The notes under the pieces were generated by a model. That model was given only the letters and a program-made list of their open reading frames with translations, was not told where the DNA came from and did not search any database. Shown here one piece after another: positions 45,401 through 57,400 of a stretch of DNA of 64,000 nt. This stretch comes from Lytechinus pictus (lineage: Eukaryota > Echinodermata > Echinoidea > Temnopleuroida > Toxopneustidae): contig NC_087253.1 in assembly GCF_037042905.1 (NCBI RefSeq), forward strand, positions 15,793,501-15,857,500. Reading direction: 5' to 3'. Position 1 is the first letter of the stretch, and every line of letters begins with the position of its first letter. A program made the translations under genes and the position numbers.

Positions 45401-48400
45401 CAGCTACAGCCGGGGTAAAAGTATGAAACCAAGTATCAAGACAAGAGCAGTAGAGAATATGCAATTATAGTAGCTGCGCTTTATAAGTGGACCATATTAT
45501 TATCATTATTATAGTCAAAGTAGGGTTTCACTAAATCTGTCCAGCCTTAGCATAGATGTTTTCCTTACCTTCAGCAAAAAATTTACCCACATTGTGCTGC
45601 ACTCAACCCAGGTGAGGTGAATGGGTCCCAGGCAGGATTAATTCCTTGCATGAATGCACCAAGCACCTTTAGCAGCTGGTGCTACAGATGGGGTAATGTA
45701 TAGTCACCATTGAATAGGCAAAGAGATAATCGGCGCCTCATAAATGCTATATGTGGTTACTGTAATGAATACTCTTTGTAATTTTCGTAAAAACTGAGTG
45801 GATCAAAGGTGAAAAAATTGGCAGGGTCAGTTCCACTGTGTGTTCTGCATTTGACGGACACAGAAGAAAAGGGGCCAATTAAGTTTTCTGGGGTTTGAAT
45901 GTCTTATGTTATGAATTCTTCTTGTGCCAATATGGAAAGGTCACTGCAGCAATATCCATTCATCAACTTCTCATACCAATACATGTTTGCAATCAAGGGG
46001 CTCAGCACGAACCTATGCTACCACACTAAAAGGTGCGATCCAACGTAGGAAATAAATGCATAAGAGCGATTTTGGTCTCATAACAGCCCAAATCGCCTCT
46101 AAAATTCCCCATAGTGCATGCTTTGGGCCAAACATCGCTTCAAGAGTCGCCTCAAGATCTGTCACAAACTACATTTAACACTTTGAAAATCGATATTCTA
46201 CACATGACAGGTTGAGATTTGCTTGTACCGCATAATTGCTTGATGTACAAAAACCAGCCCTGGAAATGAAAGAAAATAGCCCCCCAAATTCATCAATCGC
46301 CCCAATGTGGACAAAAAATAGCCCCTAAAAACTAAAAATTATTTCCTACCCTCGTGCGATCCTCTTACATACCTGATGCTGTGTCAGCCATAGAGGGCAT
46401 TCCATATTTCTTGAGGGTGTCTGCATGTATCGCCCTGTTGACCGACTGACCGGAGCTTCCAGTTAGATGACCGTGCGATTTGCTACGTTGATGTTGTAAT
46501 GACGGTCTGCCAGCGAACGTCTCCCTCCTATTAAATCTGTAAATTCATGTAGAAAAATGTCAGTTGTTTTTAATGATAAGCAATGTTTATGCATTAAAAG
46601 GAAAAGTCAACCTCATAAAAGGTTGATTTGGATAAAGAAGAAAAGAACAAAACCATAATGCTGAAAATTCATCAAATGGATTGTAGAATGATGTGCGATT
46701 GAGCAAACGTATGTCAGTTTTTTCTAATTTTGGGGAATATTCTATTATATGAATTAAATGTTTTTAAAAGAATTCTACAGCTAGTATGCATTATAATACC
46801 AGGTGGGTGTTTCATAAAGCTGTTCGTAAGATAAGAGCGACTTTAAGAACGACTGGTGATCCTTTCTAATGGTAAATGGCATATTCATTGGAGATGGTTT
46901 AGCGCGTAATTAGGATCACCAGTCGTTCTTAAAGTCGCTCTTAACTTACGAACAGCTTTATGAAACGGCCCCCAGGCATTTTTTTGGATAGTATGGAGGG
47001 AGATATCCTTCCTCGGTTGGACAAACGGTATTACTATTTTCAGTAAAAATAGTAACTGCTCATCCAAATTCGGACCAAAAATTCCATCTATATTTTCTCA
47101 AAAAAGGTGCATTTCATGTAGCAACAGAACTCACCCCTTATGCTGAGCATCCTTCCTGAAGTTCTCCTGTAAGACGCCCTTGTGGATTGTAAACGATTCG
47201 TTGAAACCTGCGGGCTTCTTGTCAGGAGAGGGCGCACTGCTGATGCGGGGAGAGTTTGAGAGTTCACCGAAGGGAAGGCGGGTGGGTTGAAGAACCGGTG
47301 AGCTGGCAACCTGAGCGTACGTCATCTTTTGCCCTACACGTACATGCCCACCATGAAGAGATAGGAAGAAGAAAAAAAGAAATATACATTTTAAAAACAC
47401 AATAAAAACATGGACATCATTATCGAAAGGGATTTTGAAAAATCTATTTCATACATCATTTCTCGAAAAAGTAATGATGAAAGTGAGCACCAAGATGAAA
47501 TAAAATCTTTACTGTTTGAGGTTTTTACCACTATTTGCTAAAAACCACATCTTTAGACCAGAGTCTACATCAAACTTTACAGTGTAGTTCAGTATACAGG
47601 CCTTACATTTGAACCCTTTGTCGGATTCCGTTCAGACTCATTCTGTGATTGTTGCACTTATATAATTCAGATAAACTTTTATCCACAAACTTACCAGTTA
47701 CCGGAGTCGTGTTCGTACGGTGAGAATTTGATTGTCCTTCCTCATCGAATGAAATCGTCCTGGCAACCCCTTCAAGAGAATGGACTGGTCCACTGGTCCT
47801 TTCTGCAGGGATCTTTATGACAGTGTTTCCTCCAACAATAGGTTTCACTGGCAACGACTCACAGACAGGCGTGTCGGCTGATTTTTTAACCACTGTTTTG
47901 GCATGTTCCATTGTTTCTTGGGTAGGATTTTCATTCGTTTGTGGTGTAATTGGGAGGGGCACAACACCATCCATGTCCACATTGTCTGATGTATTAGTCC
48001 TCAAAACATCCGGGCTTGTAATGCTGTCACCCCCTACTCTGCTACAAGTGGAGTCTTCCGATGCAGGGTGAGTCACTGGTGAGCAGGACTGTTCCACTTC
48101 TGCTGGGGAAGGCAACGTCCGAGAGGTAGCCGCCGTTAAGGCTTCCGCCGAAGTAAAAGGAGATCTTGACTTCTGTGGTGTTGGGACCCGTTGCGGGAGA
48201 TTAATTTCATCTCTGTTGTATGAAGGGATACGCTGGGCAGAGCCGGATGGACTCTTGGTCATTTTCTGAGGTGTGACAATTCTCTGGGGTTTGTTGGGAT
48301 CCTCCCTGTTGCATGGTGTTGCAATCCTTTGGGCTTGACCTAGAAGAAAATTAATACAACATAATAAAATACTGATTAAGAGCAAATTCAACTTATAATA

Positions 48401-51400
48401 GAATAAATATAATGGAATAAAGTCTTGAATCTCTACATATTTAATTTCTGAAATAGCTCTGAAAACTCTGGAAGCGATATGAAACGATATTGATTAAGAG
48501 CACATTTAAATTATATGAGGGAATAAAGTCTTGAATCTACATATTTCATTTTTCAAATACCTCTGAAAGCTCTAGAATACAATGCATATATTAGTATACA
48601 AGATCATGTGAAAATGCTACATAAAAAATGATAAAATATAAAGAAAATAAATAAAAAATTAATAAAACAGAATAATTTCAAAGGATACTAGTTCAGTTGC
48701 TGATCCAGGACTTTGAAAAAGAGGTGGCGCTAAGAGCAAATTAAAAAAAGACAGTGCAGATGACTATATTCTTAGATTTAGCTTTATCAATATGTTCAAT
48801 GTGTGATTCTCAAAAAAAAAAAAAATGCATAAGGTACTTCCCTGAACATTTCTATCAAAATTGAAACTAAATGAATTGAATTGAAAAAGAACAAAATAAG
48901 GGGTTTGCTTCCCTTGTGACCCCGTCTGGATCCGTCACTGTGGATGATGAATAGTTTTTAAAACAACATGAGCTGAACATTATAACAGGTCAATATCATC
49001 ATACCGATGTTTTGGCCATCAGAATCAGGTATCCTAAGCGCTCTCCCATTAGCTGTGGGTGTAATGCCCACCATAGTCTGACAGACTCCGGCGTAGGAAA
49101 GCCGACGGATAGGCATAGATTGGCAAGGCGTGGCTGTTGGTTTCTTGGTATCAGAATTCGGTGTTTTCACAGATCTTTTTGGGATAGGTGCTAAAAGAGA
49201 AGAGAAAAATAAAGAAAAGGGCAAAATAACATTAACAACCTTTATTTTTAGTGTTTTAACCCGAAAATGGCAGGGGTGTTGTTAATCAATCCCCCCCCCC
49301 CCAAACATTTACCCAAACTATTTCTGCCAGGCAAATATTTCCAACTGACCCGCTTGCTGGCTTTTTACTTTTAAGTCTTGCGCATCTTTTAAGACCAAAG
49401 TTACGAACCCTGATTACGCAGTTCCAGAATTATGCAACGTTATGGAAAAGAACATGCCAGAACCAAAATTAGGTGCGCAATCAAAAAGACATAAACACAA
49501 ACCCCATATGCGCACATTTGATTGGTTAAAAATGTGCTATAAAAGGCTAGCAGGGCCAAGGCAAGGGTAGTATCATCCAAGTCCCTTTGAAATCGCGAAG
49601 AGATGTAAAAATAGTAATACGCGCTATATAAGAACTTGAAAAAAATTTATTGATTTATTGATATTTTTCACGTCTGAAAGGATGCTTGAGGCAACATAGA
49701 ACAAACCTCTTGGGGTAATCTGGACACAGCTCAATACAGGCAGGTTGAGCAACCTGTTGAAGTCGTCGACTCCCGGCTCCTCCGATCCTTCGTTGAGACT
49801 CTGGTCGGCCCACATGACCTCTCTCTCACCTTCGACCTGCTTCTGGATTGATTCAAACTGCTCGACGAGGTCGGGGGTCAGGAACCCCGAGCCCTTGATC
49901 AGGTAGTACTGACTGCGAAACGCTGTGATCAGGTTCAGCATAAGCCTGGATAATGCCATAAAAAATAAATGATCAGCATTGTGATGGATTGTAAATTACA
50001 TTTGCAATTGATGGTAAACCATATCTACATGATTGCGAATCTTTAGGAATCACAGCCCTTGATCTGACAGGTAGCAATGACTGCGAAACATTTTGATAAA
50101 GGGCCTGTTGCAGAAAGAGTTGCAATCATTCGCAACTTTTAAAATCATGCATAACTTGATTTCTACCAATCAACAGCATGCATTTGGGACTTGCGATTGG
50201 TGTTTTGACTTGCGTTTAAAAGCAACTCTTTCTGCAACGGACCCCAGATTCAGCATTAGCTTTTAATAGATGACACAGAAAATCAATGGTTGGTTTTTAA
50301 TCTTCTTTCACTTTAAAGATGAAAAACAAGAGGGACCAACGATGGTAGAATGCTTCAAATCACATAATAAAATGAAGTATTACTGTGGTGATAAGCCTGT
50401 ATAGTTCTTTTTTTTCCTTTTTTTCTTTTTACAAACATTGCTTTAATTTTATGACCATAAAATCTTGACTCTTGAAACCAACGTTTTCCCCTACAGATAA
50501 CTCACAAACTTCTTTTTCTTACTTTTCCGAAGATTTGATATGACTCTCCTGATTCCGTGCAAACTTTCTCAGATGCTTGGCCTGCCTTCGACCATCTTTT
50601 ACCTCAATCTCCAAATGCCTCATATGTAAGGTGTCCTTCAAAATCTATATTAAAAAAAATAAGATAAAAAAATTCACACACACAATAAGAAAAGAGAAAC
50701 AGAGTAAAAAACTGTGACACCACTAACACATAGCATCGCGATTGACAAATTAATCTCATGGGGTGTTGCAAGAAACTTGCGATCAATTGCAAGTCTAATT
50801 TTGGTCCCTAAATCAATCATATGTCTTGCAGTTAATTACAAATTAGTGATTGATTGCTAATTTGCTCCTTGAAACAAGAAGTTCTATCTGATTTGCTACA
50901 GCTTACGTTGATCTATCAGTGGTAAAATTGCAACAGAATATTTGCAATTGATTGCAAATATTTTCTTGCAACACCCCCTAATACTGATACGATCAATTAC
51001 AGATTAATATGTGGAATCAATTGCAACAATCAACTGGACGGTGCCCCAAAGCCACAAAGAAATTTTTTTTTTTGTATGTACCTATCTTTGGCTCAACCCC
51101 CCCCCCCCCCATTAAAGGGTTTAATTACCTGTGGCATGGTACCGTCGCTCCCCCGCATCACTCCTGAGAGCCTCTCGAGAACACCTTCATTATCCTTCAT
51201 CCTCTGCTCCACGCCGACTTTACGAGTCCTCACGCGCTCCTGACGACTCGTAGCTGCGGCGATTGCACGGTCCAACTTGGATATTGTCTAAAATCAAGAG
51301 AGGGGGAAAAAAAAAATCAAAATTCATGAATAATCAACTTTCAACCATATACCCATTAGAGAGATACCTCTTGAAATAGATATTTAAAAGAAGACATTTT

Positions 51401-54400
51401 ATCTAGAATGTTCCCTTTTCTTATCGGAAAGAATGTTTTCTTAATTTCTAAATCTGTCAAGATTTTTTTTTACTTTTGTATAGAGTCGCATGCCAGCTGT
51501 AATGACGATTTAAATGTCTCTATGTTTAAAAGAAAAGAAACAATTGGGGAACCTGATTTCTCTCCATGAAGATAGTCTTTTGCATGATCTTGGCGGTGAG
51601 GTCATAGACAAAAATAGGTAGGTAAGTATCACAAACACAAAATTTTTCTTTGGAAAAACAGGGTTTGGATTTTGTCTCGCTTCTAACATGGTTTTGCCGA
51701 GCAAAACTCGATTTATCCCTAGTAGTTTTTCACATGATCTGGGCAGTTACATTGTAGGTCACACAAAAAGAAAGTGAAGTGAATACAAAGGGCAATTCCA
51801 TAAAGAGTAGTCTATAATGCACAAAAAGGAAATTTCATGAAATTGCCCCCAAAACAAACTTTTTTTTGAAAAACAGGGTTTGGACCGTACCTTCTCTCCT
51901 AATGTAGTTTCGCCATGGAAAACCTGATTTCTCTCCACAAAGAAGGACTTTGCATAATCTAGGCAATTTTAGGCCAAGGACAAAGAAAGCTAAGTAATAA
52001 AACAAACTTTCTTTGAAAAACAGAGTTTAGGCTTTACCTTCTCTCCTAACGTGGTCTTGCCGTGAAAGACCCGATTTCTCTCCACGAGTAGGGTCTTTCG
52101 CATGATCTTGGCAGTGAGGTCTCGGTCGAAGGATTCTAGCTCCAGGAGCTCCTTGCGTATGCTGGATCTCTCCTGGAACACCTTGTGGACCTCCACCTGG
52201 AGACTGAATAAAACAAGGGGGAAAAGCACAGAGAGAAAGTTAAATGTATGCGTTCTCAGGATTCAAGTGGGCGCTGTCAGAAACCTGTACACGTACGCGC
52301 TGCGGACGGCACGAGCTGCCCACTGACATCAACGTTATTTGACGCTAATGCAGATGCCATGCTGTAAATGCCGAAACTCTGTTCTACTATATACTCCTAC
52401 TAATTGGCAGCTCTGGGTAGAGGCCTCACTATCCTCTGCAATTGGTTTTCTATGGCCTGGTCATTAAAGTCATTCATAACTTTATAAACTGTTTTATGAA
52501 AACACCCCCTAATCAATGCCAAGATGATGATTCACTCACCCAAGTACATGCTCGTTATCTGGTACACTTGCCGGCAGGTCAACCGTTGCAGTAGCAACCC
52601 CTGTCTGCTTCTGTAGTTTATCCTTCAATTCGGCAACCTGGCATCAAAAGAATAAGATTTCAGAAATATATGAGAATGGATGATTGTAAAGTTATTGCCC
52701 ACAACTATAAATCAGTTAAGAATCCTATTCAGTAATGCATGAATTTCTCCTAATTAATAAAAACATCCTTATGCCTAAAATATATTTGGCATAATGAATA
52801 AAAAAAAAGGCACAATATGAAAAAGCTCCTAGTCCTAGATCAATTCTTATATGGAAATTGAGGAATGTTCAGGCATAAGTACTCTCTTATTACAATTTGG
52901 ACATTGTTACCACAATTTTGCCATTTATCAACTTCATTTAAAAAAATTAAAAAAAAAGAAGAAAAATGTATGAGTTGGTCGGCACATTTCCTCCCACAAA
53001 TTTGAATTAAAAATGAAAATGGCAGATAGACAAGGGCTTATCGGTTTATGGCAGACAATTTCTTCTTTTAGCCTCACCTCTATCCTTAGTTCATGGATGA
53101 TCTGGGTATACTTGGTGATGTGAAGGTCCATGCTAACGACATTCTTCTGTAGATTAGACTTGATTTCCTTAGCCCTGTCCGCATACCTCAACGTGTTGAA
53201 GGTATCTTCATAAGAGAGACTAGAGGGGCTGAAATGTGCAAGAAGAGAGACATTTCACTCCCTTTATGTTTTGTTGTTACTAATACTATCATTTAATCGT
53301 AATTACCAATAGTCTCATTGAATGAATTGTCAGTTTATTGAATAATGTTTTTTGAAAATAAATGTGTCTCTATTTATTTTGATGTATTACTATATTATGT
53401 ACCAAAGACGTGTTTGGGTGTTACTATATCATGTAGGCACAAAATGTATAATTTTGTCTTTTCAATCTTGTATGCATTTTTTTGAAATAAATTTTCAACT
53501 TCAACTTCATATTGATAAAGAGGCTGAAAGCATATACATATCAAACTACTCAGATTGATAAATCTATTCTCTGTTCACACACCAAGAGGATGTTGAAAGT
53601 ATCCTCATAAAAGAGACTTCTTGCCAGAAGATACAAGAGATGGGGACAAACAAAGTTCTTGCTCACTACCGGGTTCTTTTTTTGTACATGTTTCAAAAGG
53701 AACCCCCCCCCCCCCACAAAAAAAAAAAAAAACCCAAACAATTCAACCAGAACCAAATTGATGGCCATTATTATTTTTTTTCAGAGCCTGACTAGCTTAC
53801 ATGTACATACCTAACAGCAGCAATCATGACTGTCTTGCAATTGCCACCGAGGGAGTCCTTCAATAGGCGAGTTAGCTTGCTGTTCCTGTACGGTACATGC
53901 TTGCCTTTATTCTGTTTGTGAAAGAAGAATCATAATTAAAACAAATAAAACTTCAGTCTGTAAAATGGTACTTGGCATGCTTCAAACTTGAAGCTTACAT
54001 AAAATTTATGTTGAATTATACACTTAATATCAAGCAAAGCAAAAACTTGAGCATGTCTCAGAAATTATTGGCACAATATGTTGCTGCCAAGGCAATGCAT
54101 TACCCAACATGTATCATGCCTATGAGCATTGGGCAAAAACTGAGGCAACACTTGACTCAGCAAGATTTGTCCTTGAGTAATTGCCATAATATGCCATGCC
54201 ATGCCAATGCAGAAGCAGGTCTTGCACATCTTTACTTAACCCTAAACAGGCCGGGGGGTTGAATCAACCCCCCCCCCCTCAACATTTTCTGCGATCATTC
54301 CGCCGCCCGGAATTTTTTTACCGCGCCACTCACAGACTTTATACTTTTAAGTCTCGCGCATCTTTTGAGACCAAAGTTACGACGCCTGGGTACGCGGTTC

Positions 54401-57400
54401 CGAAATTACGCAACATTTTGTAAGTGCATGTCAGACCAAAAATTATTCCAAAACGTGATTTTGTGTACAAAGTCAATGCAAATTGAGTTTTCTCAATCAA
54501 AGATATGATTATTTTTACTTTAAACAGCTGAAATCTATTGATTTTAGCATAATTATGCTTCAAAAAGGTTGTGCAATAAATCTGGTGAAAAAAACATAGA
54601 AAAACAAAAGGTTGAAAAACAAAGAAATACATAAGAAATTCATAAAACAATAAAATACATAAGAAATTGATTTCCAAACCGAAGTTTTTTTCTATTGCGA
54701 TGGTTAAGAATGCTACAAAGAATATTTTTACCAAAAATAAGCATTCTAGGAGCTTTATTTAGTGAATTAGAGCAAAAAGTATGATATATGCATTAATTAG
54801 CATAATTAATTCATATAAAATAAAATCTCATTATTTTGGAAAATTTTACCATACAGCCTTGTAGATTACATCACACACTACCAGCGTGTAAATTTTTGCA
54901 GCGCTCGCGCTATCGGCGGCCGAGATCTCAGGGGGGGGGGGTTGAATCACCATCCCCCCCCCCCCCCCCCCCCCCCCCGGCCACAGAACAGCCAAAAAAA
55001 GCCCGGCCTAGTTAGGGTTAAAGTCCAATGTGTGTGCAAAGTCCTGTGAGCATTGGGTAAAAACTGAGAAAGAAGTTCAATCCTCAAGATTTGTAACAGA
55101 CTGGCTGACCGTCCACCTGTATGCTCATCATCCGCAAAGAAACCTACCCTGCTATCTGCCAATGCATTGATGCAGTTCCCAAGTGCCAGAAGTGAGCGAT
55201 TGATATTCGCCCCTTCCCGAAACCTAGCCCCACGATTGGTCGTCACCGTTGCCCTCTCTGATCCCGCGAGATCAATGAGCGACATCTTGGCCACCCTCAC
55301 GTTGGTGCTGATGTTTGCTGTCCGGTCACGTTGCCGAACAAACACCTGCAATATATTGAAGAACAAAAAAAAATTAATAAAATAAATGAATAAATAAATA
55401 CATAAAATTTGTTTTTTTTTATCAAGAATATTATGAAATGTAAAAACTAGTCCTTTACTTGCTGTTTCAAAGCTGATAGGAAATATCATTGATATTTTCT
55501 TCAATTTTCTTACACATATTCTCAACATCCAATCCCAAGCAACAGACCGACATCCTGGGACCCATTGCATAAAAGTTACCATAATGGTAACTTTGCCATC
55601 CAATGGTAACTTGCATGAAATCCAATATTCTGATTGGCTGTTGATCATCGTTACCATGGTAGTTACCATTGGATGGCAAAGTTAATACCATAATGGTAAC
55701 TTTCATGCAATGGGCTCCAGATCGTCATATGCATTTGAGAACCCGAAAGAATGAGAGGCACATAAACACTGAGTCTTGAAAGTGTTGAAATTTACAGGAT
55801 AGTGCTTGCATTAAAGCTAAATAAACGTAGATGCAGTAAAACACTGATTTCGTGAGAAAGTCTGTAAAACCAAGGTATTAAAAGTATTGATATATCATCG
55901 TGGATCTAGATCTGGTACAGTTACATAAACTGAACTTTGTGAAATCATTATATCTAGCGAAAAAACGATCACACTGAAGATCGCCAACACAGATAGGCAC
56001 ACGTGGGACAGTGTATCATTATTGCTGGAATAAAGACCCGATGGAAGTGACCGAATCCGCGCTTATTTTGCTTATTTCTCAGCATTTACACAATTTCTTC
56101 CAGAATCCTTTGGCACATATTTTTTATTCATACAAACAGACACTTTGGTGATCATTATATTAAATTCTGTAAAAAGTCATTTTGAGATCGTTCCCACAAC
56201 TGGAATTTATCTTTAACTCAAAGAAATTTATGGGTGCCCACTTCAGCGAACTTGCTGCCCTTAAATTTCCCCCATTACTGTGAGTGTTCCTAAGGCATTT
56301 TTTCAAAGAAATTTGTTGCCCATCTAAAAGCTTATTATGAGATCTGCATGCAACCACCACATAAAATAAAAACCTAAGCCTATAAGTTTAAGTTTGCCAA
56401 TTGGCCATAAGCTATATGTATGTTGATCTAGTAATGATTTACCTGGAAGACCGCATGAGATCTTGACGACTGTGCATTGGCATCGGTTGGGTGCTGGGTC
56501 CGATGAGTATTGCCATACTCGAGCATGCTAAACAACTCCTTGGCATTCTTAGGCTGTAAAATAAAAAGAAGCATGATATGAATAACTGAAGAGAAGTGCT
56601 ACCAACATGTAGAAAAACAAAAACATATTCTATACGGTTCCATGACATTTGCTCCGGCGACAATTGCTCCACTGTAAATTTCACACACTAAGGAAAAGAC
56701 CAACTTCAACCCTGGATTGAACAATATACCCTATCCTAAACCTCTAACATAAAACCCTATTGCAACCCTAACCCTACATCTTAGACGAAATAAAGCCCGG
56801 AGCAATTGTCGCAGGAGCAAATGTTATGTCACCATTCTGTGCATCTTATATTTGAATCTTTCTCTTTCAATTGAAATTTGCATTTTTTTTCTTCAAAAGA
56901 CCATATTTTGTTTTTCTTTATTGCTCATCAACAGCTCTCATGCAGCGAGAATGCAAAATTCTAATATGAGGTGTACTTCAATCAATGACTACATAAGATT
57001 CAAGATTATTTCAGTGCTTGCATATGTTTACTATCAATATTATGAACGATGCTTGTTTGCCCCATCTTATGATCTTTTCCTCTTTTGGACCCTGAATCCT
57101 GAATTTCTTGGATGTTAGTTACCCTTTTGTATTCTTGCCATATTTCTATTTTTCACAAGAACAGTTGGCAGATGCAGGTCCCTTTGCAGAAAGAATCAGA
57201 TTAAAATCAAGGACAAGTCCTAGATATGGGCGTCCGATTGGCTCGCAATGAAGTTGGGATTGATTTCTTTGTGGAGTTTCGTTTGATTGCAACTCTTTCT
57301 GCCATTATGGGCCACAGCATGAGCAAAAATATCAGGAAATTGCAACTAGGGGTCCATGACAAAAAAAAATCACAAATGTTCTTTCACATTTGTAATCAAT

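Noticed and set aside
46033..46362. Foldback ending about 11 nt from the KIF18 exon 16 donor
   Set aside because: Only GTAGGAAATAA and loosely similar outer words match between the ends; too weak to call.
47603..48391. 262-codon open frame taken as a separate gene with a signal-like start
   Set aside because: Its ends are intronic; the middle (47695-48339) is KIF18 exon 14 with matching phases on both sides.
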